A stretch of 64,000 bases of DNA from Symbiodinium kawagutii (lineage: Eukaryota > Sar > Dinophyceae > Suessiales > Symbiodiniaceae): the NCBI GenBank assembly GCA_009767595.1, contig VSDK01000621.1, positions 220,424 to 284,423 of the forward strand. Reading direction: 5' to 3'. Within the stretch, counting starts at the first letter, position 1, and the number at the start of each line of letters is the position of its first letter. Below the pieces are notes generated by a model. That model saw nothing but the letters and a program-made list of their open reading frames with translations. It made no database searches and was not told where the DNA came from. Positions 1 through 12,062 of the stretch are shown in pieces. Made by a program: the position numbers and the translations under genes.

Positions 1-3000
1 CAGGAAGAATGGTTCGACTCAGCTGGCAACACCGACGCATCTCGAAAAGCTTTCCGAAAGATGCTCTTCGGCCTGTGCTTCTTCCATGCGTTGATCCAGG
101 TGGGGCCTAGGGATGGATAGGGATGGATAGGGCATGCGGGTTCATGTGCGAGCTCCATGTGTGTGGCATCCTGCATTCAGCAGCCTTGGGCCATCTTAGG
201 CCGTTGGTTTCCCCATGTTTTTCCATATTTTTCTGCTTGGAGTTCTTCCCCCGTGCATGATTTGCTGACCTCAGGAGCGATGCAACTATGGGCCATTGGG
301 TTGGAACATCCCTTATCAGCAACTCGACTGCCTGCCATCTGAGAATTCAGCCTTCCCAATGTCCATGTTGGCTGTTTCTCAAAATAGGGGTACCCCCAAA
401 AATGGTTGGTTTACTATTATAAGTAGTTAATAATGGATGATTTGGGGGTACCCCTATGGCTTGAGAAACGCCCATGTTGGGAGCTTGGGGGCCATGCAGT
501 CATGGCAACGAGGTTTTCCGAGCCGGATCGGCAGATTTGCGTCTCGCAGCTGAAGCCTCCCAGCTGCACATGGGATTTGCAACGCATGGATCTCCATGTG
601 ACTTCGGGAAGACGTAAATAGATCAAGTCAGGTACATACTTGTGGTAGTCAGTCCCAAAATGGGTGGGTCAGAATTTTGAGACATGATTTGGGTCGGTTT
701 CTTTGAATGATTGCCTGGGAGTATGAGATAAGAACTTCACGTGTACATATACTTAGTTGTGTGTAGTTGTCTATGTTAAAATATCTTTGCACAAGACAAC
801 GCGTGGTGCAGTTTAGAATTCACTACGTATTTCCACAGTTCCCTCTTTTGTTGCTTTTTGTTGCCAGGATGTTCCTAGAGGAAAATCAGACGATACCGTA
901 CGCAGCACTCCGCTACACGTGCCTTGCTTTGATGACGTGGAACTCTTTTGCGTTGTTTCGGCTGTGGTCCTGTTCAGCCCTTCCCATGACACAAGTAGGG
1001 AGAGGTGGGGAAGGCAGAAAAAGGTCACTTCTGCAATCGGGAGGTTGGCCAACGGAATGGCAATGCATGCATAGCCTGCATCCCAAGGGCTTCAGAGGCA
1101 AATTATGGAGGTCGAGTGACAGATGCGCATGACCGCATCACCATCACGAACCTTGTCACAGACTACTACTGCGAGGATATCCTGAAGGAGCGACATTTCA
1201 CAAATTCCATTCTTATGATTGCAAGAATTGTGCAGCTTTTTTGATGACTGTCAATCATTGGTTTCTTTTTCATTTCCTTTTGGGGGGCAGGATGGCTACA
1301 AGTTCTCAGAGCTGTGACCTTAGCTACTGTCAAAGAAGAGAGCCACCGCTTTGATTCAGAGCAATCAGAAGCACTTCCACACCAAGAAGAAAGACATGGC
1401 TATGGGTCAATATTAATCAACCAACTAATGGGGAATTTCCACCAACAAAACTATATGGGAAAACAAGCTGGTTAATGATAGGGGAACCAGGGGAACTAAG
1501 GGTGAACTGACCCACTGCCACATAGAAAGACCTTAGGTCTGGAACATACTACGCTCCAAAGTTTCAGCCGCTGAATGGTTATTTGGACTACATCCGGGCT
1601 TTGCCCATCAATCAGATGCCGGAGGCACGCTGAGACAGAGGGACGTGTGACGACATGGCAAGCTTTCTATGGATCCATTTGGGTGTTTCTCAGAATAAGG
1701 GTACCCCCCAATCATCCATCAATAGTCATTTATGAGTAATAAACCAACAATTTTTTGGGTCCCCTATTTTAAGAAACCACCATTTGTCATTTGACTATGG
1801 GTCAATATCAACCAACCAGAGGTACGGGGTATTGACCCACAGCCATGTGTCCATTAGATTCTCTTTGCATCCATTTGCAACCTTCCTGGAAGCCCTGGCA
1901 AAAAAAAAGTCCATTTGCATCCCCTCCAATTCTCCATTAGCCTCTTCTCCAGTTCCAGAATTGGTCAGGCCTTCGGCCTGCATGCAAATGCGAACCTGTC
2001 GGCTGCCATCAAGGAGGGCTTGGGAGTGACTTGGATGATCTTGGACGCTTGGGCCGACGCTGACAGTGACAAAGTGCTGTTGTCATCATCTGGTTCTGAC
2101 AGGTTCTGACGCAAGTAGGTGTTCCTCAAAACAGGGGGAGCCCCTAATCAACCTTTTCAACCATCTATAGCAATAAACCAACCATTTTTTGGGGGTCCCC
2201 TTGTGGAGAAACCACCAAATTGGCGGTTTTTTCAGCGATTTGAATTGCAAGGTGCTGTCAACAGCCAACTCGATGCTGCCAAAGGGAGGTGGTGGAGATG
2301 GAGGTGGCAAGACACCGGACCAAGTGCTGACAGAGCTGTCCTCCAAGTTCTTGCATGACATCCGTGACTCAGCTGTAAACTGTGGCAGTGGAGGTTGCAT
2401 TTTCTTCCTGTGTCGGTGCCATTCAATGTGACTGTCTGTGGGACCCCATGTGGGGCCCCATGTTGGATCCGATGTGGGACCCCCCATGTGGGAACCCGCG
2501 TGGGACCCAATGTGGGACCCCATGTTCACAGATGTTCGTCACAGATGCTCACATGCAATTTAGCACCCATGGCAATCTGTGGATGTGGAGCGTTCAGGAC
2601 CTCCTTTTGACACCGAGTGGCTGGTCGCAACGTATCCCACCGACTACAACGAGTCAATGAATCTGGCTGGCAAAGTAAGTCAGCTAAGCGAATCCCTTCA
2701 GATGGTCAGCCAGAAAGTGCAAAAGATTGAGATGTCACCATGCACCCGTTCCTTCACCTTTTGTGATTTTCGTTGTGAGTCTCGTTCCATTGGCGTTGAG
2801 CGCTGCGAACTTCCTGAGGAACACGGTTGTGAATCAAGAGGCGTTGCGCTTCAACAAGCTTTTGATACGGGTTCGTGCGACTCTTGTGGATATTGGCAAA
2901 GCGGTGAAAGGCTTGGTGATCATGGGGCCAGCCGCTCGACTTCAACATGACTGACAATAGCTACAGAGAGCGGCCCTAGGCAGCCCTGTCTCCAACTCCC

Positions 3001-5466
3001 GGTTGAGATCTAGTTCCTTGGACTCTCATGATGCAACTTCATGGGCACCAAGGATTTGGAGGATGTGGCAAATGGCATCCTGCTCAACAAGCAGTGCGGG
3101 CCTTGCAATCGGATTGTTGGCCCCTGAAAGACTTCAAACAACTTGGAGCCTGACCGCCATGGTTCGGCCTCCGCGCAGGCACTCGCTTAGGCACACCAAC
3201 TTGGTTGTGCCTAAGATTTCTGGTTCCATCATGTTTCCCCAGTCGGCACACGTGCATGAGACACGTGTCCCTATGTGTGTGGTCAATGGATGTTTCTTGA
3301 TGTTTCAACCTCCCTCAATGTAAGGAAGTTAACTCGAAGACTTGTAAGTTCTAGTGACGTCTGAAATGAAGGACTTGTTTGAGGATCCTGGAGATTGGCA
3401 GTGCCGAGGCCAGCCTTTTGGCAAAAGAACTCATATCCCTCGCTGAAGCCCATGTCGTCATACGTTGCGGATCTGGTGGCACGTATGAACTTCTTCACTG
3501 ATTGGAGCCTTGAACAGATACCGCCTTGAACCGTCAACCCCCCCAGGATGCTCCATAGAGCCATAGAGCTATATAGGAGGTTTCGTGGCCTAGTTTTGCG
3601 GTGCAGGGATGGCTGCAAGAAAAAGTACAAGTTTCCCATATTCTCCAGTGGGGCAGTGTTGATCTCATCTAAACTTGTTTTGAATCTGAGTTGTTCTCGT
3701 TGAAGCCCGAAGACTTCTGTACCTTTTTGTTTCTTGCGTGCTGAATTGACCGTGCAAAGTTCCTGGTTCCATGCAAAGTTCCTGGTTCTTCAGGATGGAA
3801 AATGGACACCCTCCGAACTACTGGCTCTCGGGATTTTTCTTCACCCAATCCTTCCTCACTGGACAGTTGCAGAACTTTGCGGCTTGGCGCAGTGGAGTTG
3901 AGTAGTTTTTTTTGGAAGAAGGGGGGGAGCCACTTTGAAGACACCCTTTCTTGCAGCCACGTTGTCACAAGAATTGCGGAGACTGCTTAGGCTCGCAAGA
4001 AGAAGTTTCCCATTGACACCTTGATCTGGACCTTCCACTTTTTGAAGAAGGAAATTACAAGTCATCCAAAGCCCGAGGAGACTTGAACTTGTAGTCCTTG
4101 ACTGTGTGGAAGTCTTCCATGTCCAACCACTGTGCATTGAAGATGGGCGCAGAGAGAAGTCAATGGCCAGACACGAATCACAAACATGCACATTGATTGT
4201 AGTTGCGCTGTCATGGGCTGCTTTCAAGTTGGACTCTTCTGCGCGCCTTCAGGAGGGTTGTATTGTTTATGGCCTTTTCATGGATGGCGCTCGGTGGTGC
4301 AACGACAAGCAGGTCATCCAAGACAGCCTCCCAAAGGCCAGCAGAGACAGCGGCATAGAGAAGTCGAGAGAGAGAGAGATTGAGATTGATATCCTCATAA
4401 TTCCTCAGAGATATTGAGTTTTTTAAATGTATGTTCCTTGTTCGGTGCTTGAAAAGTGTCTCACTGACCTTGCTGTTTGTGAGTTTGCCTTGTGCCACAC
4501 CCTTCGGGTGAGACCTTGACGGTCAGGTGTTGTTCTCCGAGATCCCGCACATGCACTGGATTCCATGCCAGAAAGACAAGGAGCGTGTGATGGTCAACTC
4601 GACTGACATAAGACAAGCACACCCAGATATTGTTGCTTGGGTAGGAGTAGTCAGATTACTGCCCAAGGTTTTGCCTGTGCTACTCTGTGCTATTTTTTGC
4701 ATGGCTAGAATTGAAAGGGATAGAAGAGCAACTTTTGAGAAAGCTGGATGCAAGGATGCGAAAAGCTTTCGCAGGACCCTACAGATATGTCAAAAGTCTA
4801 CCCATCGCCCATCTACAAGACCTCTGAAAGAAAGGCAGGAAAAACGCAGCTCAACTGGGCATCTTTATTATATAGGGTCTCTCTTAGCCTTGAAACCGTG
4901 ACACTGACAGGGCGTCCTCTCCACGACCGGGCATTCCACCAACTTCGTGTGCACCATCAAGATCCCCATTGTCGGGCTCCAAGCTCTAGCAAAATGTGCA
5001 GAAAAAGATGCGAAGGAGTCAGCAGTGCAAACAGTTAAATCAAAGGCAGTTCTTTCAGAAGCATCAGCTGTGCTTCGCGGATCTTTTTGGAAGCACGAAA
5101 TTCATTTTTCATATGAAACGTGTAGGCCAGTAGTAGGGCAAATCCAACTTGAGAAGCCCTTGCGCAAAAGAATGATGACAGTTCATCATTATAACCCCTA
5201 GCATTTGTAACCCCCTGTTGGTTGTTATCTACCATTTTAATGGTTAATGTTGGTTATTAATTGTTAATGATGGTGATTTGTAACCCCCTTGTAACCCCCA
5301 GTTATTAAAAAATGTTGTCAGATGGAGAATGCAACGTTGCTCTGCCTGGGCTTCAGGCGCCTGAGCACAGCGCGAAATTCTGGGTCAAGCGTGGTGTCGC
5401 ATGCCTTTGCGTCTTGGCGCGGCAGGAAATTCAGGGGTGGAGCAAAGTAAGTTGCAAGTTTGCATA
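1..5466 (+). CDS. Dynein heavy chain, 3' exons (C-terminal region; 5' end outside window)
   Basis: Motor subunit of an axonemal or cytoplasmic dynein, moving along microtubules with ATP. Seventeen short exons can be read: 1-99, 868-918, 1096-1187, 1537-1624, 1969-~2018, 2236-~2374, 2598-~2656, 2819-~2927, 3053-~3091, 3409-~3523, 3794-3878, 3991-4050, 4253-4336, 4527-~4584, 4785-4834, 4911-4970, 5356-5466. Family landmarks appear in the correct order: [43 protein letters not shown], a Gly-rich [10 protein letters not shown] stretch, [65 protein letters not shown] and the terminal [10 protein letters not shown]. Stop TAG is at 5464-5466, although GTAAGT at 5446 could be one more donor. Several introns start with GC (1625, 3879, 4337, 4835). 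Introns hold elements A1-A3, C1 and C2. Family certain; exon ends approximate; the dynein subtype is not determined. Confidence 0.9.
370..472. mobile_element. Family A inverted-repeat element, copy A1
   Basis: Left arm TGTTTCTCAAAATAGGGG and right arm CCCTATGGCTTGAGAAACGC flank an AT-rich middle with the family core ATGGTTGGTTTA and GGATGATTTGGGGG. CATGTT is present on both sides and may be the target duplication. It lies in a dynein intron. Confidence 0.75.
1397..1520 (+). mobile_element. Family C inverted-repeat element, copy C1
   Basis: Begins TGGCTATGGGTCAA and ends TGACCCACTGCCA; the middle carries AACCAACTAATGGGG, GGAAAACAAGCTGGTTAATG and GAACCAGGGGAACTAAGGG, shared by the other family C copies. 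Dynein intron. Confidence 0.7.
1682..1779. mobile_element. Family A inverted-repeat element, copy A2
   Basis: 98-bp copy, GGTGTTTCTCAGAATAAGGG to CCCTATTTTAAGAAACCA, flanked on both sides by CCATTTG (1675-1681 and 1780-1786), a good candidate target-site duplication. Confidence 0.75.
1794..1845 (+). mobile_element. Family C element, short deletion derivative C2
   Basis: Only the two ends of family C remain (CTATGGGTCAATATCAACC and GGGGTATTGACCCACAGCCA), joined in about 52 bp. It shows that the ends are mobile or maintained without the middle. Confidence 0.6.
2118..2215. mobile_element. Family A inverted-repeat element, copy A3
   Basis: Left arm GGTGTTCCTCAAAACAGGGG, right arm GGGTCCCCTTGTGGAGAAACC, core TAAACCAACCATTTTTTGGG. 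The next dynein exon starts 20 bp downstream at 2236. Confidence 0.7.
2433..2526. repeat. GTGGGACCC minisatellite
   Basis: Imperfect tandem copies of a roughly 15-bp unit, GTGGGACCCCATGTG and variants, within a dynein intron. The reading frames across it have no protein similarity I recognise. Confidence 0.7.
5195..5312. repeat. GTAACCCCC-flanked short repeat
   Basis: TTTGTAACCCCCTGTTGG at the left and TTGTAACCCCCTTGTAACC at the right enclose AT-rich GGTTAATGTTGGTTATTAA repeats, in the last dynein intron. It may be another short mobile family; only this copy was noticed. Confidence 0.35.
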
Positions 5467-5472
5467 GAATAT

Positions 5473-5535
5473 GATGGTGATGATGGTGATGATGATGATG
5501 GTGATGATGATTACGACGATGATGACGATGATGAC

Positions 5536-5566
<31 letters not shown>

Positions 5567-5601
5567 CATGGAGATTGACGGCGATGATCGTGCTGTGCTG
5601 A

Positions 5602-5652
<51 letters not shown>

Positions 5653-5710
5653 CATGGAGATTGACGGCGATGATCCATGGAGATTGACGGCGATGATCGT
5701 GCTGTGCTGA

Positions 5711-5751
<41 letters not shown>

Positions 5752-5783
5752 GATGATGATGAAGAAGATGAACGTGATGAAGA
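5473..5783. repeat. GAT/GATGAC microsatellite just after the dynein stop
   Basis: Long, nearly pure GAT tracts interrupted by two near-identical inserts that contain TTCATGGAGATTGACGGCGA. All frames stay open through it (poly-Asp on +, poly-His or poly-Ser on -), so the long reading frames here are repeat artefacts. Probably dynein 3' UTR or intergenic DNA. Confidence 0.85.
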
Positions 5784-6684
5784 TGATGAAGAAACATATG
5801 ATGATGAGCTAAGTTTATTTGATGCTCGATTAGAATTGAACCGCCTGACAAGGCAGTGCCATTGCAAGTCTTTGTTGGACCTTGCAGTGCCGCTTGGACT
5901 TGTCAGGTCAGCTTGATGATTGAGACCTTCGTGCTGTGGCAAGCTGGATGCAAACTGGTGGCAGTATTGTTGGTAGATTGGTAGTAATTAGTGTGAAAGG
6001 GTTTCTGGACCGCAAGCGAAATTCATGTTTTTGCTCTTGCTTCAACAATTGAAGTCGACTTTGGTCCACACCTTTGTTCCCCGGGTTCCTGTGGCCACAT
6101 CCTTCCGCTTCACAGCCCCGCTCCAAGATTTTCAAAGCGTGCTGCTCCACGCGTGTCTGGGGAGCATCGCTTGATGTACTCCTTGTAGTCCAGTTTATCC
6201 GAAGAGTCTATCCCTTCAACGTCAGGGATGTCTCACAAATCTCACCGAGCTATGACAAGCCTGTTCAAGATGGGCTGTTGTGTCACCCCACGGCGTGCTA
6301 TGGCATGTCAGTTCAAATGTTTTGTCTTCAATGAAGGGCACTGATGCTACCGGAGCACAGTGAGGGTAGGGCCCTAAAACACGGCGGGTGATTCAGCATT
6401 TACAAATTGCAACACTTTTGGCTGAAGGTCGTCAACTGGTACAATGAGTCAGCTAAGTATCGAACATCGACCGGAAGAAAACATATGACAAACAAATCAA
6501 AAAGTGGAAGTGTGATGGGCTAAGCGCCCGCGATGACGGATGTCACCGGATGTTTCAATTCAGATTGCACGGATTTGCCCCACATCCGGATCCGTTGCAG
6601 CTTGAAATGTCATGACATGTCATGACCAGCCGAACATCCACAAACGTTGCAAGCTAAGAGCTATGGCCTTTAGCTCCAGCGGAG
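5784..6684. other. Intergenic stretch, no supported gene
   Basis: Between the microsatellite and the first possible exon of the RING gene. Short frames exist around 6074-6330 but none resembles a known protein or has convincing splice signals. Confidence 0.5.
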
Positions 6685-9600
6685 ATGGGGTCGCTCTTCA
6701 TTCGGAGACGTGCCAACCTCGCCAAAGTGGCGAGAGGCAGTAGGCAGGTGAAGAAAAAGATGCGATATTTGGTGATATTGCATTAGTACTAAAGGAAAAT
6801 TGTATAGTAGTTGTTAGATAATGTATTTGCCTTTAGTACTCAAGATACCCAAGCATCGTCTTTGGATTCGAGCCAAGCAGATAAAACATGTCCCTTGGCG
6901 TACCTCGTCCTTGACACAAAATTATGTTCCATTTTGCTCGGGAACATTTCTGCATTGCGCAGCCCATTTCTGTCTCCGCTGTGCCATGCGGATAGGGTGA
7001 GAGTCTCTCGAAATCACACGTTTTGACGTTCCGGGGCAGCCATGGCTTCGCCCGGGAAGCTCTAAGACGCTTGGTCAGAAAACAGGGCACACCGCATCTG
7101 CAAAAGAGGTTTTGTTAACACCTCTAAAAGATTTTAAATGCATGTAGAGGATTGTTACTCCTTTAAAAAAAGTTGAAAACATGTACAGGATTGTACATGT
7201 GCAATCCGAAGAGTGATGATGTGCCCCGTCCTGCCATCAATGCAGTACGGTGTCATGGCCGTGGCCCAGGACTGCAAAGTAATGAACCTTTTCATCTTCC
7301 AGTTGTGGGCGGCCTTGGCGGCTGCTTTGGCCATTGTCCACAATGATCAAATGGCGGCGGTTGCAAATGTGAGGCTGGTGGAAAGATGATCCAGCACCAA
7401 AGACACACACACACACATGAGCTTTGTTCAAAACCTATGGTATTTAACTTTTATCTTTGGTGGAATTGAATGGAATCTATTCATGCACAAGTTCCTGATG
7501 ACTTACGATGAAAGATGCTGCAAATTCGGATGCCAGGGACAAGTGGACCGCTGACGCCATACCCAATCCAATGAAGAATCCGGACAAATGCGGATTGGAA
7601 CTTAGACTTGCACGGAAGACTTGGACATCCTGAAGAAAGAAGCAGATAAGTTGCGCATAGTTTCCAAATGAGCTTTGACTTTAGCATCAGAAGATATAAG
7701 AAGCATAGTCAGCTTTGACTCATCTGTTCGACTCAGGCCTTTCAGGGCCGGGATTCATTTGTGATCCGGACAAAGAGTTATCAGATAGCGAACGCGAAAA
7801 GATCCAACAGGCGATCAAACGATCACCGGACCAAATCTTGATCGTTTGATTTCACCGGGATGGTGGTTGGTGGTTTTAACCATGGTTAGTAGTGGTTAAT
7901 AATAGGGGATAATAAGCAACAATAAGGGTCAAACAACTACTGGCTGGTGGTTTCAAAGATTTTTTATTTTCCCTCGTAATTATTAACAAATGGTTGGTTG
8001 ACAAGCATATTTTTCATAGGGCTGGTTCAACCACCAAGCAGTGAACATTTTTGAAGCAGAGCAGCTCAAGCATTCGAGCATCATCAAGCATCATCAAGCA
8101 TCCAATACATGTGCTGGTAGATGCTGGTAGGCTTTGGTGGGGATCAATCAAGACACTCGAGTACTTTGTCCAGACGGTCTCGGAACTCAGGATGGGTCAC
8201 AGGATGTATCGCAAACAGCATGGAACGTCTTGCCCTCTTGCCTTCTCTGGTTGGTGGTTTGATTGACATTTCTTATTTTCACTAACAACTATAGACACAT
8301 GGTTGGTTGACTCACATTTTTCATGGGGGTTCAAACCATCAACCAGTTCTCTGAGGTAAAAACCATTCATATCAGGCGGCTGTGCTGGTTGTGCTTCGGA
8401 TGCAGCTAGTCAGCGATGGTCGCAGGCTCAGCGTGGCTCAGCATCCAACGCTGAGGTCAAAAGTGTTGCCTCTTCGGAGTGGCTGGGCTGGTTCCGCAAT
8501 GACAAGGACAGGATGGCCGGGTCAGGAGGTAGGGAAGGGCTACTCGGCTATGAAGGGCTGGGCTTTGCTCCTGGAACTTGGCCGATGTGAAAAAATGTCG
8601 TCATCCAAAGAGTCGAATTCGCCAAGCAATTGGGAGTTTTGACGTGATGATTTCCATGCAGCTGGTGGAACCAAATCCCCAAGCTGCACTTGTCGAGGAG
8701 CGAACTGGCGAGTCTTTCGCTCACAAAGTGGGCGACAACTGGGGTGTCGGCAATGCAGGCTGTGACAATGGTCACGTGGCAGAAATCTCTGTCTTGGCAC
8801 CGCCATGCGAGGCCATTTTCAATTGCTATCTATAATGTTGGTTTCTCAAAATAGGGGACCCCCAAAATGGATGGATTATTACTAATATAAATGGTTGATA
8901 AACTGGATGATTTGGAGGTACCCCTATTTTGAGAAACCACCATATTTGCTATGTGCCTTTCAGTGTGGCTCAAACGAAGCCACGAGTTTCCAAGGTGTGC
9001 TACTGTTTGTTTCAGTGAGCGATCGCATGTTTTACCTCAAGACGGCCAAAAAGACGCGAGAAGTGCTGAGCGACTACACTGCGACCAGAATCCTGGACAA
9101 CATGAGGCCTTTGTTGAAGCAAGGAAAGGTCCCTTGGCCAACTTGCCACGAACAGAGACTGAATGTTGGTTCAATATGGTTCAATGATTTTCTGGAAAAG
9201 CGTGCCAAGCAACCAAGCGACGATCAAAAGACCTGCAACATCTTGCAACAAAACACCTAATAGCACCACCAGGTGCCGAATGATGTTGGATTTTGTGCTT
9301 ATGATTTGTCAAGCAACGTTGGAAGAGCTGTACACATCTCTATAAGCTGAGGTTGGTGCTGCGATCTTGAAGGGATGCTCAGAAATTGAGGACTCACTTG
9401 AAGGCCGTCCAGTCCCTGTGACTCGGCTTTTCCGCTGGGAGCTTCACCCGTTTTCATCGAGTCCGCGCATGCCCAGGTCTACAGAAACTGGGGCGATTAC
9501 TTCACGCTGTTCATTCTGAGCATCGTCTTGTGCTGCCATTTGCCGCAGATTCTGGCCGGGATGCTGATAATTATGGCCTTCGTGTGAGTCAGGCATGATT

Positions 9601-11515
9601 AAGCTATGCCAAAGATGCAGACCATCGTTGCCAGCGGGCATATATGTTGAAATATCTGGTGTAGTTTGCTGCAGAAAGAGGTGGCAGACAGGGAGCACTT
9701 GGATGTGCAGCAGGTGTCAGTTCACCATGGTTAGCTACGCCCTAGAAGGTAGCTGAACTAACCCCTCGAAACCTAGGACTCGTGACTGGGTGCACATCCA
9801 AGTAGAATGAAGATGCTGCCAGGTTGGGGATCCTGCTGTATCCCCTGGCCAAACTGGCGGATGCCATGAGCGCTTGCTGGAGCAATCTGCGAAGCACGAG
9901 CGCGCAGAAGGATTTGGAACGGATTCAGCACGAGATGGAAAAGGATGAGTTTGATCAAACGATGTGTCCCATTTGCTTAGAGCATTTTGGCTGAAGGTCA
10001 CAGGGCAGGCTTCACAGTGGAACAAAGTAAGTTCAGCGGAAGTATGTGAGGCTTCAAGGTCTTTTGCTGTGTATTGTTTCTTTCGGTTTCTTGGAAACCA
10101 CGGAAAGCAGTTGGTTGACTCTGTCAGCGCTGCAGTGTGAAACTCTCCAGTTTCTATGGTCGGATCTTGGGTATCCAGATGTGTCGAGTGTTTCGAAATG
10201 CTTTGCACAGACTGGACACGTTTATATAGGGTGTTTCTCAAAATAGGGGTACCCCCAATCATCCAATCTAAGCCATTTTTTGCATAAACCAACCAGTTTT
10301 GGGGTCCCCTATGGCTCCAGAAACCACCATGTTTTGTACGGCATTGATCCTCAGGGACTTGGACGTTGGACAAAGCGATCAGATTCGAAAGCTGGAATGC
10401 AAGCACTGCTTTCATGCTACCTGTGTCGACAAGTGGCTGAAAGAGCACGAGTGTCCCGGCACTGATAGACACGCTGGCAGCAAGAGAATGAAGAGACCCG
10501 CGAGAAGTGATGAGAAGTGTCTGAATGATGTTCTCTAATTACGTGTTGCTCGCTGTTGCTGATAGGTACATACCGCAACTATAGCAACTTTTAGATCCTT
10601 ATATCAACTTATAGCATCTTGTAGCTTTTATCATTTCTTAGACTTGTAGATCCTTATAGATCCTTGTAGCAACTCAAAGATCCTTACATGGCAACTGACC
10701 CCGCTGAGAGTTGCCTGGTGAAGGTGGTCAGCTCTTCAGGTCCTGCCCGCTGTGCCGTGCGGATGTGGATGTTCAGCTCACCGATGCCGACCAAAAGAAG
10801 CCGGAGCACTACCAGAGGCGCCTGCGCTTCTACCTGTCGAGGCTCAGCCTCCGCCGCACGGCTGATCATGGCTTCTCAGGGGGGGATGGCTGTGGTATGC
10901 TGTGGTCGCTCCTTGGATCTCCTTAGGTTCGGAAGGTTCCAGTGAATGTTAACCATACTGAACTATATTTAAATGATGTTTATTCAATGGCTTATTGGCC
11001 CACTTACAACTAGGGAGGCTTGTCTTCCACCCGTTCCAGCTGCGAGACCAAGGTCACCCGAGCACTTTCAGCTCTTCGAGACGGCCATACTACACGTACA
11101 ACAACGATATGTACTTCGTGTACGCCTGGCTCTCAGATCTTGCTGGCAGAGCAGAATGGATTGATGGGATATGGATGGATATGGTGCTTTCTCAAAATAG
11201 GGGTGCCCCCGGAAATCATCCGATATGAGCCATCCTGTTTAGTCCCCAAAAATGGGTGGTACTATTGGATGATTAGGGGACACCCCTATTTTAAGAAACC
11301 ACTATATGAGTCACCAACCCGGTGTTCTTGGGGGTTCGATAAGAAACCCCATGAGCGTAGCATTGTGGTTGACTTCGAAGATCATCAAAGTGGTCGACTC
11401 TTCAGGTGCCAAGTCCAGGTTGGACGGACTCGCTCCACAGCCACTGGAGCAACGTTGCTTCCACATCTTCCAGCCTTGGCTCAGTCGGACTTGGAGGTGC
11501 CTCCCTAGATGGTAG
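6685..11515 (+). CDS. Membrane-anchored RING-H2 finger protein (probable E3 ubiquitin ligase)
   Basis: Likely transfers ubiquitin from an E2 enzyme to substrates at a membrane. Supported exons: 8662-8758, 9016-9128, 9477-9583, 9823-~9990, 10355-~10450, 10740-~10875, 11040-~11139 and a last exon ending at 11515 (TAG; an alternative frame stops at 11508). Codon phase agrees between 8662-8758, 9016-9128, 9477-9583 and 9823. The exon at 9477 encodes a hydrophobic helix (FTLFILSIVLCC...ILAGMLIIMAFV). The RING is split over three exons: CPICLEHF, then LECKHCFHATCVDKWL, then SCPLC, giving a C3H2C3 pattern. Upstream pieces are tentative: a start ATG at 6685-6747 (MGSLFIRRRANLAKVARGSR) and a hydrophobic exon at 7303-7368 with a GTGAGG donor. 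The intron after 8758 would use a GC donor. Substrate unknown. Confidence 0.65.
7940..8041 (+). mobile_element. Family B inverted-repeat element, copy B1
   Basis: CTGGCTGGTGGTTTCAAAG at the left, GGTTCAACCACCAAGCAG at the right, with the shared core TTATTTTCCCT and AAATGGTTGGTTGACAAGC. Confidence 0.7.
8247..8346 (+). mobile_element. Family B inverted-repeat element, copy B2
   Basis: CTGGTTGGTGGTTTGATTGA to GGTTCAAACCATCAACCAG, flanked by TTCT on both sides (8243-8246, 8347-8350), a probable 4-bp target duplication. Confidence 0.75.
8838..8942. mobile_element. Family A inverted-repeat element, copy A4
   Basis: TTGGTTTCTCAAAATAGGGG to CCCCTATTTTGAGAAACCAC, with core AAAATGGATGGATTATTAC and GGATGATTTGGAGG. 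It lies in the RING-gene intron between 8758 and 9016. Confidence 0.8.
10229..10329. mobile_element. Family A inverted-repeat element, copy A5
   Basis: GGTGTTTCTCAAAATAGGGG to CCCCTATGGCTCCAGAAACC, core CATAAACCAACCAGTTTTGG. It sits in the intron that splits the RING domain. Confidence 0.75.
11182..11302. mobile_element. Family A inverted-repeat element, copy A6
   Basis: TGGTGCTTTCTCAAAATAGG to CCCCTATTTTAAGAAACCAC, in the RING-gene intron before the last exon. Confidence 0.75.
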
Positions 11516-11891
11516 TAGTAGTAATATATGTATATATATGTAGGGTTAGAAGCAAGGCTTGATATGGGCTGGTCATGCTTTCTCTGTGGGGGCTACTGAT
11601 GCGATTGGCCGAACATGGGCCAACTGGTTACCTCAAAATCATGCGAAGAAACAAGTGGGGTAGAACAACAGCAAGCATATGAAAGTGTATGAAACTGAAG
11701 GGAGGATAGAGAGACATGATTAGATCGAGAAATGAGACATGAAGAGATATAAAGAGATAAGAGATAAGTTAATTAAGAATAGTTAAGAGATATTTTTTAA
11801 TTAACATCAATTTGCATTAATTAACTTCTAAGTTCAGAGAGGCAGAAAAAAATAGAGATATTAACAAATTGACATCAATTAACAGATATAT

Positions 11892-12062
11892 CAAGAGGTG
11901 AAGATGGCGAAGGTGTGCCTTGGAGGTGTCGTTCCAGGTCGGGTTCTCAGTGTTGTAGGTGGCGGCGGTGGCGGCTTTGGTGGCGGTGGCTTCGGTGGAG
12001 GTGGCGGTGCCGGCGGCGGATGGTGATCCGAAAAAAGGGGCGCCAGGGCAGGTGCTAAGCAG
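11892..12062 (+). other. Gly-rich coding-like segment
   Basis: One + frame reads a run of GGGGFGGGGF-type glycine repeats and ends at a stop near 12030; the complement reads proline-rich. It could be an exon of a Gly-rich protein or a simple GGT/GGC repeat. No partner domain identified. Confidence 0.3.

Noticed and set aside
5318..5942. Long - strand frames rich in His and Ser
   Set aside because: They are the complement of the GAT microsatellite and of the last dynein exon; no independent coding evidence.
9977..9996. GCATTTTGGCTGAAG, similar to the spliced leader end
   Set aside because: It lies at the end of a RING exon where the codons encode the conserved motif; the similarity is most likely chance. 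The same applies to ACTTTTGGCTGAAGG at 6410.
9735..10472. 245-codon - strand frame
   Set aside because: It is antisense to the RING exons, whose motif order and splice phases support the + strand.
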